From CAYUNA01 sp047629355 (GTDB taxonomy: Bacteria > Bacteroidota > Bacteroidia > Chitinophagales > Saprospiraceae): 31,387 bases of DNA. The notes under the pieces were generated by a model, which saw only the letters and a program-made list of their open reading frames with translations, searched no databases and was not told the DNA's origin. A program made the translations under genes and the position numbers. Of the stretch, positions 18,297-27,554 are shown in pieces; position 1 is the stretch's first letter; each line of letters starts with the position of its first letter. The stretch is from contig JBLHWU010000052.1 in the NCBI GenBank assembly GCA_047629355.1, positions 1 to 31,387 of the forward strand, written 5' to 3'.

Positions 18297-18456
18297 ACCT
18301 TAAATAATCTTTACTTTTGACAGCCAATATTTTTTGTTTAAGGAATTTAAAAAATCCTTTAATAGCAAGGTTATTAAATGATTTTTTAGAAGAACGTAGT
18401 GGGAAAAATATTTTCAGACGACTATTTATTAGAGGGTAACAAGTGTATTATACAAC

Positions 18457-18495
18457 AAAACCCATTGTTCCGCAGCAAGCGAAACAATGGGTTTT
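18457..18495 (-). terminator. Rho-independent terminator of pdhA
   Basis: AAAACCCATTGTT (18457-18469) pairs perfectly with AACAATGGGTTTT (18483-18495). A short inner CGC/GCG pair caps the 13-bp stem. On the minus strand a T-rich stretch follows. It lies 25 bp beyond the pdhA stop codon. Confidence 0.8.
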
Positions 18496-18520
18496 AAAAC
18501 TGTAAACAGTTCTGTTATGA

Positions 18521-19558
18521 TTAGTCCTTGATAAAAGGATAGTCTTCTTGTAAATAATTATCAGAAAACAATTCTGCGCCATCAGGGAAAGCAGATTCTT
18601 CAGCAAATTTCAAGGCTCCTTCAATTTCTGTATTGATTTTTGCTTTAATTGCTTTGATTTCTTCTTCTGTTGCCATTTTATTATCAATCATCTTCTTCTC
18701 TGTAAGTTTGACGGGGTCCAGGTTTCGGTATTCATTCAACTCATCTTTCGTCCGATATTTTGCAGGGTCAGATACGGAGTGACCTTTATAACGATACGTT
18801 TTGATTTCTAAGAAATAGGGTCCTTTGCCAGAGCGAATGTGCTCTGCTGCCTTGGTAATTGCTTCATGAACTGCTTCCGGGCTCATGCCATCCACTGCTT
18901 CATTTGGCATGCCATATCCCAAACCTAATTTATGAATATCCGACATATTACTCGTTCTTTCTACGGAAGTTCCCATTGCATAATGGTTGTTTTCGCAAAT
19001 AAAAAGTACGGGTAATTTCCAAGTCATTGCCATATTGAATGCCTCGTGCAATGCGCCTTGACGAGCTGCCCCATCACCAAACATTGTAACGCACAAGTTC
19101 TTAGTTTTTCTATATTTTTCAGCAAAAGCGATACCTGCGCCAATTGGAATTTGCGCACCGACGATTCCGTTTCCACCAAAGTAATTGTGCTCCTTTGAAA
19201 AGAAGTGCATTGAGCCACCTTTTCCTTTCACAACGCCCGTTTCTTTACCAAAAAGTTCCGCCATTGCAGAGCTGGTATCAATACCGCGAGAAATGCCAAT
19301 ACCGTGTTGGCGGTAAGCGGTCACAATCGCATCATCCTTTGTAATTGCTGACTTCATGCCTGCCGCTATGGCTTCTTGTCCAATGTAAACGTGACAAAAT
19401 CCACGAATCTTTTGCTGGCTATAAGCCAGTAACGCACGCTCCTCAAAGCGACGGATTCGATACATCATTTCATACCAACTGTGGTATTGTTCTTTGCTAT
19501 ATTTCATTTTTTTCGTAGCCGCTTTGGTACGAGGTTTTGTTTTTGTTGCAGTAGCCAT
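18521..19558 (-). CDS. pdhA: Pyruvate dehydrogenase E1 component, alpha subunit
   Basis: 345 aa. The enzyme decarboxylates pyruvate with thiamine diphosphate and passes the acetyl group to E2 lipoate, together with a beta subunit that is not in the window. The thiamine diphosphate motif is complete: GDG at 161-163 and ENN at 189-191. The E1-alpha landmarks are present: RRFEE (36-40), GQEA (60-63), TAYRQHG (80-86), KGKGGSMH (111-118), GGNGIVGAQIP (128-138), and the active-site loop YRYKGHSVSDPAKYRT (255-270), the counterpart of the phosphorylation loop of mitochondrial E1. A Lys-rich N-terminal tail (residues 1-20) is extra. The ATG is followed at once by normal coding sequence. A canonical promoter lies at 19609-19636 and a terminator follows the gene. 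Confidence 0.96.
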   Translation of the reverse strand: MATATKTKPRTKAATKKMKYSKEQYHSWYEMMYRIRRFEERALLAYSQQKIRGFCHVYIGQEAIAAGMKSAITKDDAIVTAYRQHGIGISRGIDTSSAMAELFGKETGVVKGKGGSMHFFSKEHNYFGGNGIVGAQIPIGAGIAFAEKYRKTKNLCVTMFGDGAARQGALHEAFNMAMTWKLPVLFICENNHYAMGTSVERTSNMSDIHKLGLGYGMPNEAVDGMSPEAVHEAITKAAEHIRSGKGPYFLEIKTYRYKGHSVSDPAKYRTKDELNEYRNLDPVKLTEKKMIDNKMATEEEIKAIKAKINTEIEGALKFAEESAFPDGAELFSDNYLQEDYPFIKD

Positions 19559-19608
19559 TTCAGATTGCTTTTATGAGTGCGATTTACGTTTAACTTTCTA
19601 AAGTCCCG

Positions 19609-19636
19609 CAAAAGTAAGTCTTTTTTTTGAAGACAA
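19609..19636 (-). promoter_or_regulatory. Promoter of pdhA
   Basis: On the minus strand TTG (19636-19634), a 17-bp spacer and TACTTTTG (19616-19609) match the Bacteroidota sigma-A pattern TTG..TAnnTTTG. The -7 box is 51 bp upstream of the pdhA ATG. Confidence 0.55.
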
Positions 19637-19668
19637 AAAAATTACGCCTTATTTTTCAACATTCAAAT

Positions 19669-19697
19669 TTGAAAACGCAATAGTTTGTTTACATTTG
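19669..19697 (+). promoter_or_regulatory. Promoter of recF
   Basis: TTG (19669-19671), an 18-bp spacer and TACATTTG (19690-19697) match the Bacteroidota pattern exactly at the -7 box. It points toward recF, whose inferred start is 112 bp downstream, and is divergent from the pdhA promoter. Confidence 0.55.
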
Positions 19698-19808
19698 CCT
19701 TTTTTAAAAACTGTGTTTATGCATTTGTATGTCGATGTATTTGTGTTCTCTCAAAGTAGACATTAATACCTCAATATACAGACACATCAATACACAACAA
19801 CTACACTC

Positions 19809-20903
19809 CTGATTTTAAAAAAACTTATACTCACCAATTTTAAAAACTACAGCAAACAGTCCTTGACCTTTTCGGAAAAACTGAACTGTTTCGTGGGTTT
19901 GAACGGCATGGGAAAGACCAATTTACTGGATGCCATACATTATATGTGTATGACGAAAAGCAATTTTGTTAATTCGGACCGTGATGTCGTTCGCCATGGT
20001 GAATCCTTTTTGCGTTTAGAAGGACACTTCCTAAACAAAAAAAAGGAGAAGATTGTTGCGAAAGTTATCCCGGGCACCTCAAAGATTTTTGAAAAAAATG
20101 ATATTCCTTATCATAAATTATCAGAACATATTGGGTTGCTGCCTTTGGTCGTAGTTGCGCCAGATGATACCGCACTGGCGCGGGAAGGAAGTGAGGAACG
20201 GCGGCGTTTTATTGACAATACCTTGTCTCAAGGTGACCAGACTTATTTAAAAAACCTTATCTTTTACAATCGAGTTTTGAAACAACGAAATTCACTTTTA
20301 AAAGAAGGGGCATCGAAGGGGTATTTGAATGTAGATTTATTAAAAACTTACAATCAACAATTATTCGAACCTGCTGCTTTTATTTTTGAAAAGAGGAAAG
20401 CCTTATTGGAAATTTTAACGCCCATTTTTAATGAATTTTATCAAAAAATATCAGGGCAACAGGAGAAAGTTTCCTGCGTTTATAGTTCGCAATTGTTAAA
20501 AGATAGTTTGGAAAATTTGCTATTAGCTAACTACGAAAAAGACCGCATTTTGCAACGCACCACTTGCGGCATTCACAAGGACAACCTGATTTTTAAAATA
20601 AATAATCGAGAGGTTAAAAAGTTTGCGTCGCAAGGACAATTAAAATCTTACGTTTTGGCACTTAAATTAACACAGTATGAATTATTGCGCCAGTTCAAAG
20701 GCTTCTCCCCTATTCTTTTATTAGATGATTTGTTTGACAAATTGGATGCACAGCGGGTTCAGCACTTAATTGAGTTATTGATGAGTGATAATTTTGGACA
20801 AATTTTTATTTCCGATACTGATAAAGATAGAGTTGAGAAAATTGTTCGTAACTTTGGAACAGAGTATCGGAAATTTGTAGTAGAAAATGGCGCAATAGTT
20901 TAA
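19809..20903 (+). CDS. recF: RecF, recombination mediator ATPase
   Basis: SMC-like ATPase that helps load RecA at gapped DNA. From the proposed CTG start the protein is 364 aa, normal for RecF. It begins (M)ILKKLILTNFKNYSKQS, the usual first strand and loop of the family. The Walker A motif GLNGMGKT is at 30-37, the ABC-type signature region SQGQLKS at about 274-280, and the Walker B motif ILLLDDLFDKLD has its acidic pair at about 306-307. The first ordinary start codon in frame is TTG at 19863, which would remove the N-terminal strand, and no ATG exists between the in-frame stop at 19764 and there. CTG 19809 or ATT 19812 is therefore the likelier start. The DUF721 gene follows in the same direction. 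Confidence 0.92.
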   Translation: MILKKLILTNFKNYSKQSLTFSEKLNCFVGLNGMGKTNLLDAIHYMCMTKSNFVNSDRDVVRHGESFLRLEGHFLNKKKEKIVAKVIPGTSKIFEKNDIPYHKLSEHIGLLPLVVVAPDDTALAREGSEERRRFIDNTLSQGDQTYLKNLIFYNRVLKQRNSLLKEGASKGYLNVDLLKTYNQQLFEPAAFIFEKRKALLEILTPIFNEFYQKISGQQEKVSCVYSSQLLKDSLENLLLANYEKDRILQRTTCGIHKDNLIFKINNREVKKFASQGQLKSYVLALKLTQYELLRQFKGFSPILLLDDLFDKLDAQRVQHLIELLMSDNFGQIFISDTDKDRVEKIVRNFGTEYRKFVVENGAIV

Positions 20904-20986
20904 AAAAGAGGTCAAAAGTCAAACCACTTCATTGTTAGCCGTCAGATAACGCACTTGACCGATTTTGACTGCTTAAAAAAAACATA

Positions 20987-21277
20987 ATGGCAAAACACAA
21001 CGATCAAATCATCGGCGATGTCTTGAAAAACATGGTCAAAGAAATGAAAATTAGTCCGAAATTGCATGAGCTAAAAATTAAGAAGTTTTGGCTGGATGTA
21101 ATGGGGACTACAATTAATACTTATACCAAAGAGATTAAGTTGCGGCGAAATAAATTGTTTATTACAATTGAATCTGCGCCGCTGCGCCAAGAGTTGTCTT
21201 ATGGGAAGGAGAAGTTATTGAACGTGCTGAATAAGGAACTTGGGGAAGAGTATATTCAGGAGATTGTAATTCGGTAA
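20987..21277 (+). CDS. DUF721 (DciA-like) protein, 96 aa
   Basis: A short basic protein with the DUF721 fold. The family includes DciA, the widespread loader of the replicative helicase DnaB. Visible family features are IGDVLKNMVKEM (9-20), the W residue in KKFWLDVMG (32-40), and the strand-rich core ending in ITIESAPLRQELSYGKEKLL, followed by the helix LNVLNKELGEE. The start ATG is preceded by an A-rich stretch. It follows recF by 83 bp on the same strand, a common pairing in Bacteroidota that links both genes to replication and repair. Confidence 0.88.
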   Translation: MAKHNDQIIGDVLKNMVKEMKISPKLHELKIKKFWLDVMGTTINTYTKEIKLRRNKLFITIESAPLRQELSYGKEKLLNVLNKELGEEYIQEIVIR

Positions 21278-21316
21278 GGAAATTAAGTTTCTTTGAACTC
21301 GTGTCGCGAATTTTTC

Positions 21317-21415
21317 AACACATCGCAAACATAGCCAATTCACATAGCCACATAGCTAATTTTAGGTTACAAAAAGCTATGTGACTATGTGAAATAGCTA
21401 TCTGCGCTATGTGTT
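21317..21415. repeat. Long imperfect palindrome made of CACATAGC words
   Basis: CACATAGCCACATAGCT (21341-21357) pairs with AGCTATGTGACTATGTG (21375-21391) with one mismatch. Outer segments AACACATCGCAAACATAG and CTATCTGCGCTATGTGTT pair less well. Together they form a ~99-nt arm-and-loop structure just after the DUF721 gene. No T-run follows, so a simple terminator role is unlikely. Confidence 0.6.
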
Positions 21416-21506
21416 AAAGAAAATTGGAATTTATTCGAATTCAATTAATAGCTTGAGCGTTTAATCTTGCATCCAATGAATAAAAGCAAGTTAAGCAGGC
21501 ACTACT

Positions 21507-21522
21507 TAAGTAACGCGTAGTA
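21507..21522 (+). repeat. Solo end of the element A family
   Basis: TAAGTAACGCGTAGTA is identical to the end of element A1, but no second end or body follows. Element B begins at its last two bases, so B may have inserted into, or replaced, an A copy. Confidence 0.6.
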
Positions 21523-21714
21523 CGCTGTAAAGTAAGTTTGTTTAAAGTTTAAGAAGCGAGAGAATCGTAAGATTTTCAAGCTTCAAAAAATACAGTGTGC
21601 ATTGCCTGCGGCAATGCAGGTGTGCTTGTTAAGAGGCAAAAATGGTTTATAAAAACCGTTTTTACCCCTTAAAATCCCCTTGTAAAAATGCAATGAAATT
21701 TACTTTACAGTGTA
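21521..21714 (+). repeat. Structured repeat element B, sharing hairpins with element C
   Basis: The terminal inverted repeats TACGCTGTAAAGTAAGTTT (21521-21539) and, on the other arm, TACACTGTAAAGTAAATTT (21714-21696) match at 17 of 19. Inside lie an imperfect hairpin 1 (AAGCGAGAGAATC), hairpin 2 TGCATTGC-CTGCG-GCAATGCA (21598-21618) and hairpin 3 (TTAAGAGGCAAAAATGGTTT with its partner up to 21671). Order and spacing mirror 17915-18137 although the outer ends differ. Confidence 0.65.
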
Positions 21715-21722
21715 TTAACAAC

Positions 21723-21760
21723 AAAAAAAGGCTGAACAATTACTGTTCAGCCTTTTTTAT
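21723..21760. terminator. Bidirectional rho-independent terminator
   Basis: AAAAAAGGCTGAACA (21724-21738) pairs perfectly with TGTTCAGCCTTTTTT (21744-21758) around a 5-nt loop. The 15-bp stem with A/T tails works for the gene ending at 21804 on the minus strand and could also stop leftover transcription from recF-DUF721. Confidence 0.88.
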
Positions 21761-21803
21761 TTGCCCACCGTGAGTCGTACGCCGAGAAACCGTGCGCCGT
21801 CTA

Positions 21804-24800
21804 TTACCGCACAATCGTCACATCTCCACGGATGATTTGGCTTTTACCGAAATCCAATCGAAGGATATAATAATACGTCCCTTCTGGCAAATCATCGCCA
21901 TTTCCATGCACGCCATTCCAATCATTGAAATAAGGTTGACGTTTGTAAATGATATCGCCCCAACGATTAAAAATGATAATTTCATTACTTGGAAATTCTT
22001 CTGGATTTTGCACCAAGATATCAAAAACTAAAGCATCATTTACACCATCTCCATTTGGCGTGATACCATTTGGAATTTCCGCAACAATAGTAGCAGGTGC
22101 TAAAGTGACTGCAATCGTCAAAGTTGCCGTATCGCATACACCTGGGCAATCCAAGCTGCATATTTCATAATCAATCGACACATCACCTTCAAAACCAGTG
22201 GTTGGTGTGTAATAAACTGTGCCATCCATATTGAAACTATCAACAGTTCCAGTAGTTGGTGTGGTCAGAACATTGAAGGTAATATTTCCCGTTCCAGTAT
22301 CATCATTCACTAAAACATTGATATCCAAACTGAAACTATCTTGCGTGGTAGCAGCGTCATTGATAGCCGATATTACCGCAGAGGACGTATTGACACAGAC
22401 CGTATCTGCGCTATAATTGGTGCAAGTCCCACTTGACAACGTCCAAATGAAACAGTTTTCACCAGCGGTTAAGTCCGTAACCATTGTTTCTTCTGCCATA
22501 GCATCGGTGATTGTTCCGGCATTCAATGACGTCCACAAGCCTGTTGCATCTGTTGGCAAATTAGCCATCAATATTCCTTCCGTAGAACATTCCTCAGAAT
22601 CAGCCATTGCGTCCGCATCTGGAAGGTCAATGTCGAAGATAACAATCGCGTTATCTGACGCCGAACATCCAGTAGCTGGATTAGTTACCGTCAAGGTATA
22701 TATTCCTTCCAATGCAACTTCCACCGTGTTGTTTGTACCATTCATCACAGGATTACCCAGCTCATCCGTCCATTGATAATCGCCCGCATCTGACATTGAA
22801 CCATCCAAAGTTACCGTCGCATCGTTGCAACCTTTTTCTACATCTGAACCAGCATTCGCAGTTGGGAAATCTCCATCAGAAATAACTTCTACCTCGTCAG
22901 TTGCGGTACAGCCGTTTGCAATATTGGTTACTTTTAAGATATAAATACCACCACCGACTTCGACTATTGTTTCATCAATCGCACCGATAGACATTCCGTC
23001 TGAATCACACCATTGAACGGTAGTTTCGCCAGTAATAAGAGAGGTCGTTGCGTCCAAAGTTGCCGTTGGATTGTCGCAATCAACCGTTGCATCCGTTCCT
23101 GCTGTTGCGGTTGGTTCGTCTATATTTCCTTCCACTTGCACGAGTGCGGAATCTGTACAACTACTTGCATTGTGGGTAATGACAATTTCGTAAAGACCTG
23201 ATTCACAAACTTCAACTGAAGTGCCAGTTTCATCGGGCAATAATGTAGCATTCAAAAACCATTCGATGGTCAAATCAGCTTCCATTAATGGGTCAACTAA
23301 AGTGAATGACAAATCTGCACACATATTCAAACAAGTGATATTTTCTGTAAAAACATCTGCAATTTCAGGCACGGTCGCATCGCCAGTTACCATTACGGTA
23401 TCCATCGAAATGCAGCCACTAATCGGGTTTTGCACCGTTAAAATATATTCTCCTGCGCAGCTAACGACTGGTTGTAAATCCGTAGGATTGGTCACAAAAC
23501 AACCAACTCCACCACTCCATTGAATAATAGCATTAGGAATCGCTGGATTAATTTCACCTAATAAAGTCACTTCTTCACCAGTCCCACAGCTAAATGCTTG
23601 GTCAGGACCAGTGGTAATACCTGGATTCATGGTATTGTCCTCAATGGTGAATGTCGCCGCATTTGTACAGCCATTGATTATATTGGTTACGGTCACAGAA
23701 TAAGTGGTTGGGATGTCAACAACTGCCACTGAATCTGTAGTTGTAACTGGCGCACTCCAAGCAAATTCTGCATTCGGAATATTAGTTGAAACCGTCAAGG
23801 TATCAGTTGCATTATTACAACTTAAAAAGCCAGCTACTGCCGAAAGAGTAATCATTGGTTCTGCAATATCTTCGGTGACCACCACTAAGGAAACTGCCGA
23901 ACACATATTTTCTGTATTGGTAACCATAAGAGTATAAGTCCCTGCGGTCATCACGCTCTGTTGGATATCACTCCCAATTTCCATTCCATTGAAAATCCAA
24001 GAGTACTCAAATTCCATTCCCATGGAAGAGCCGCTACCATCAAGAATTGCAGTGCTATTCAAACAAGTTAAAACCATATCTACACCAGGATTTGAAACAG
24101 GCTTCAAGGTGTCGCCCATGACCATGACTAGACCAGTTGCCGTACAGCCATTTCCAGTATCTGTTATCAAAACGGTATATTCGCCTGGGCCGCAAGCATC
24201 AATTTGCGGAAGCGTAGCATCACTACAAACACCACCATTACCCGTCGCTGACCACAGAAACTCTAAAGTACCGCCCGAATTACTCGTAGAAGCGGAAGCA
24301 TCTAATTGTACCGAAACATCGCTACAACCCAGTGCACCGTTTTCACCAGCATCTGCCATCGGAGGCATCGTATTGTCAACTACTAAAATGGTATCTGAAC
24401 CAACACATCCACCGCCGCTAGCAACCAGAGAAATAACATATTCTCCGGCACCAACTGTTGCAGTCGTGTCCGTTGAAGCGTAAATTGTTCCACTAATAGC
24501 CATCCATTCTGCCATGACATTCGGATTTTGCAGGTACAATGCTTCAATAATTACGGTATCCACCAAACAAGTTACTTCCAAGTCTGAACCACCATCTGGG
24601 ACAGCCGTCGTTTGAGCAAAAACAATCACCGTATCACTCACCATACAGTTAGAAGTACTTTCGGTAATCGTCAAAATATAGGTACAATTTCCAAGCACTT
24701 GAGGAGTTGGTGACGTTTGTGTTCCCGGCATAATTCCCGCTGTACAGTTACTATTGATACCTGTCCATAGATACGTTAGACCATTTCCAACAGACCCCGT

Positions 24801-27434
24801 ACCATCCAGTAATATTTCATTTTGGTCACAATCTGGTGTAAAATCTTCGCCTGCATCTGCAACAGGTGCATTTGCAGAGACACCGACAATAAAGGTATCT
24901 TCATAAGAAATACCACCTTCATCTGTAATAGTTACGCTGTATGTTCCATCGACAACCATTTCTAATGGAAAATCGTTTTCATTTCCACCATTAATCCCGG
25001 GTCCTTCCCAAAAAAATTGATAAATCCCTGAGCCGCCCATTACATTAAAATTAATGCCTCCACTATTTTCACCTAGACAATCAACGCCTGTAATGTTAAT
25101 ATTTGAGATGGATAAAACGTCGGTTACACAAACGGAACCGTTATTGGCCGTCAAGCCTAAATTACTATTCCCCGTCGGGGCCGTCATTACGACAATAGGC
25201 TCTGGTTCCCCGCCAATCGCTACTCCACTACAACCTCCCGGTTCGCCCAAAATAGTAAAACAAACTTCATAAATCACCGTACCATCTGACACAGATTCTC
25301 CTTGAATTTGATTGTCTGCCATCCAATTAATAACCAATTCACCATCTTCTGTGAAGTTAATATCATCATCAAAACTGGTATTATCAAAACTCAGCAAATT
25401 CCCAGTTGGTTGTACACTTTGATATTCCAATTCCAAAATATCCCAAGTAATCGAATAATTATTCTGAGTCATTTGGTTGAAATTTTCAACAGAAATGTCT
25501 ACACAAGTCGTCGCCCCCTGCGCACCAAAATTATCAGAAACAGATACAATATATTCCGCTGGATTTTCTACACAAACTTCGCCTGGCTGACCATTCATCC
25601 CCACATTAATGCCATTGGAAGTGGCCGTTTGAATATCAATAGCAAATGGCGTTTCGTCAATCGTAATAGCAGTACATTCACCTGGGTCGCCAACAATATC
25701 GAAGCAAACCGAGAAAATTACCGTACCGTTTGGACGATTAACTGGGTCTCCAAAAGGTTCCCATTCAAAACCTAAAGAACTACTTGCCGTAAACTGGGCA
25801 AGGAAGTTAAATTGCTCTAAATCAGGCAAATCACCAAAAATAACATGCGAATATTCCAAGACTTCACCCGTTCCATTCCAGTTCATCGAAAACATAACAC
25901 GAGTAATGTCATCAAAATCTGCTACTTCAAAATCAATACAAATTTCATCACCTGGGAAGCCAGAGCCACTACCAGCTATTACAGTAATACCTTGCGTCGG
26001 TTTTACATCAACCAAGGCACTATTGGTATTCATGCCAATGTCAGCAGGCGAACTGTCTTTACTTACGACTACAATTGGTTCTGGGTCATTCGTGATAGAA
26101 ACGACACTTGATGAACCGCCACTTCCAACTACGGTAAAGCAAATTGAAAAGAGTATTTCTCCATCATTTAAAGTTTCGTGAGAAAGAATAGAAGAGCTTT
26201 CCCAATGGAAACCCAATTTTCCGGAATTGACCATATTGGTCGTAAAGTTTTGCGGGAAACCGATATTATTTGGAAAGTTATTATTGAAATTTTCAATGCC
26301 TTCAAAATTCAGCACGTTAGAATTCCAATTTAAAGAAAAACCAAGTTCTCGAATTTCAAAAAAGTCTTCCACGGTAATGTCAATACAAAATTCTTCACCA
26401 ATGCAAACCTCTTGGTCTTGCATATTTAAGGTGATACCATTTGGATTAAAATTGTCGATAGAAATCGTTCCACCATTAACAATCGGTTGCAAGTTCGGAT
26501 CCATTGGATTAATAGTCGGACTGGTTGTATCAACTACCTCAATCGGCACCGGCTCATCCGAAATCGTAAACGGCGATACATTTCCACCGTCGCCTGACAG
26601 TTCAAAACACAATTCAATGATTGTCGTCCCGTCAGCCAGCGTCGTTCCGTTGGGATTGAAGAGGTCAAACCAGGAAACCGTAATATAGCCATCTCCCGAA
26701 TTGCTTTCCCCAAAGTTCACCTCTGGTGCTAAATTGAAACTTTCTACACTGATAAACGTGACCTCATTTTGGTCAAAATTTATCGTAAATTGCATACTTT
26801 GAATATTGGAGAAATCTTCTATCGAAATGTCCACACAAACCGTTTCGCCCATTTGTCCACTCGCAGAAGACGCATTGAAAGTCACGGGTGTATAACCAAC
26901 CGAGACGCTAGTGCAAGAAGATTGCAACAATAATCCAATATTATTACAATTGGCATTTAATCTGGTAACATAAGTATTTAAAGGATCGTCTGTGATTTTT
27001 ATTTCAGAATATCCGCCATAAATACCCATCACATCAAAGCATATTTCGAAGAGTGTCTCATCGTCATCCAAAGTTTCAGAGGGGACAGTTGGCATATCAT
27101 TACAATCCAGATTATCATCGGAATCCCAATCAAAGGTCAGCATCCCATTATTGGTCAACGAAGCTGAAAAATCAAAATCAGATAAGTCTAAATTAAGCAT
27201 AGTCCCATTCAAATTTTGGATACTTGCAAATTGTAAAATAGTCGGATCCCAGTTGACGGAAAAGTTAATTTCAATCAACTGCGTAAAATCCAATGTATTG
27301 ACAGGAACACAAATTTGGTCGCCAGCATTGGCTTCAATATTGCCTTCCGGAAAAAAGGAAAAAGACGGTTGCGCAACTATACCTGCTGCAAACAAACCGG
27401 TGGTGAGTATCAGTAATATTAATAATTTCTTCAT
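21804..27434 (-). CDS. T9SS type B secreted protein with five cohesin-like modules, 1876 aa
   Basis: The ATG at 27434 gives a signal peptide MKKLLILLILTTGLFAAGIVA. The in-frame TTG further upstream would only add residues in front of it. Residues ~22-775 hold five ~150-aa cohesin-like modules, each with a pattern like GExxCVDISVEDFxxIxxxxFSINWD followed by GTVIFELCFxxxG. A SprB-type repeat (~776-865), about nine PKD/HYR-like repeats starting ADAGxDxxxxC (~862-1690), a cadherin-like Ig domain (~1690-1778, NDDTGTGNITFNVL) and the type B sorting domain (1785-1876: IPNGITPNGDGVND, FNRWGDIIY, final VTIVR) follow. It is probably a cell-surface protein exported by the T9SS. It lies 179 bp downstream of the PorP/SprF-like gene on the same strand, probably as a functional pair. 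The cohesin assignment rests on pattern only. Confidence 0.92.
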   Translation of the reverse strand: MKKLLILLILTTGLFAAGIVAQPSFSFFPEGNIEANAGDQICVPVNTLDFTQLIEINFSVNWDPTILQFASIQNLNGTMLNLDLSDFDFSASLTNNGMLTFDWDSDDNLDCNDMPTVPSETLDDDETLFEICFDVMGIYGGYSEIKITDDPLNTYVTRLNANCNNIGLLLQSSCTSVSVGYTPVTFNASSASGQMGETVCVDISIEDFSNIQSMQFTINFDQNEVTFISVESFNLAPEVNFGESNSGDGYITVSWFDLFNPNGTTLADGTTIIELCFELSGDGGNVSPFTISDEPVPIEVVDTTSPTINPMDPNLQPIVNGGTISIDNFNPNGITLNMQDQEVCIGEEFCIDITVEDFFEIRELGFSLNWNSNVLNFEGIENFNNNFPNNIGFPQNFTTNMVNSGKLGFHWESSSILSHETLNDGEILFSICFTVVGSGGSSSVVSITNDPEPIVVVSKDSSPADIGMNTNSALVDVKPTQGITVIAGSGSGFPGDEICIDFEVADFDDITRVMFSMNWNGTGEVLEYSHVIFGDLPDLEQFNFLAQFTASSSLGFEWEPFGDPVNRPNGTVIFSVCFDIVGDPGECTAITIDETPFAIDIQTATSNGINVGMNGQPGEVCVENPAEYIVSVSDNFGAQGATTCVDISVENFNQMTQNNYSITWDILELEYQSVQPTGNLLSFDNTSFDDDINFTEDGELVINWMADNQIQGESVSDGTVIYEVCFTILGEPGGCSGVAIGGEPEPIVVMTAPTGNSNLGLTANNGSVCVTDVLSISNINITGVDCLGENSGGINFNVMGGSGIYQFFWEGPGINGGNENDFPLEMVVDGTYSVTITDEGGISYEDTFIVGVSANAPVADAGEDFTPDCDQNEILLDGTGSVGNGLTYLWTGINSNCTAGIMPGTQTSPTPQVLGNCTYILTITESTSNCMVSDTVIVFAQTTAVPDGGSDLEVTCLVDTVIIEALYLQNPNVMAEWMAISGTIYASTDTTATVGAGEYVISLVASGGGCVGSDTILVVDNTMPPMADAGENGALGCSDVSVQLDASASTSNSGGTLEFLWSATGNGGVCSDATLPQIDACGPGEYTVLITDTGNGCTATGLVMVMGDTLKPVSNPGVDMVLTCLNSTAILDGSGSSMGMEFEYSWIFNGMEIGSDIQQSVMTAGTYTLMVTNTENMCSAVSLVVVTEDIAEPMITLSAVAGFLSCNNATDTLTVSTNIPNAEFAWSAPVTTTDSVAVVDIPTTYSVTVTNIINGCTNAATFTIEDNTMNPGITTGPDQAFSCGTGEEVTLLGEINPAIPNAIIQWSGGVGCFVTNPTDLQPVVSCAGEYILTVQNPISGCISMDTVMVTGDATVPEIADVFTENITCLNMCADLSFTLVDPLMEADLTIEWFLNATLLPDETGTSVEVCESGLYEIVITHNASSCTDSALVQVEGNIDEPTATAGTDATVDCDNPTATLDATTSLITGETTVQWCDSDGMSIGAIDETIVEVGGGIYILKVTNIANGCTATDEVEVISDGDFPTANAGSDVEKGCNDATVTLDGSMSDAGDYQWTDELGNPVMNGTNNTVEVALEGIYTLTVTNPATGCSASDNAIVIFDIDLPDADAMADSEECSTEGILMANLPTDATGLWTSLNAGTITDAMAEETMVTDLTAGENCFIWTLSSGTCTNYSADTVCVNTSSAVISAINDAATTQDSFSLDINVLVNDDTGTGNITFNVLTTPTTGTVDSFNMDGTVYYTPTTGFEGDVSIDYEICSLDCPGVCDTATLTIAVTLAPATIVAEIPNGITPNGDGVNDALVFDILVQNPEEFPSNEIIIFNRWGDIIYKRQPYFNDWNGVHGNGDDLPEGTYYYILRLDFGKSQIIRGDVTIVR

Positions 27435-27554
27435 TGTCGTAATCAAATTTGGGCTAAAGAACGTCAATTAAATGATGGAAAACTATTTAAGCAGGCGTTC
27501 CTAATTTGTAATGTGTAATCGTTTGAAAAGGAAAATGCGGAATTTATCAGCAAT

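Noticed and set aside
23989..24483. Longest opposite-strand frame (164 codons) over the 1876-aa gene
   Set aside because: It is antisense to an unmistakable gene, and the composition reflects that gene's codon pattern.
21804..27434. Dockerin domain matching the cohesin-like modules
   Set aside because: I saw no paired calcium-loop repeats of dockerin type in any protein of the window.
27435..27467. TTG start 33 bp upstream for the 1876-aa protein
   Set aside because: It would place eleven polar residues before a textbook signal peptide that starts at an ATG.
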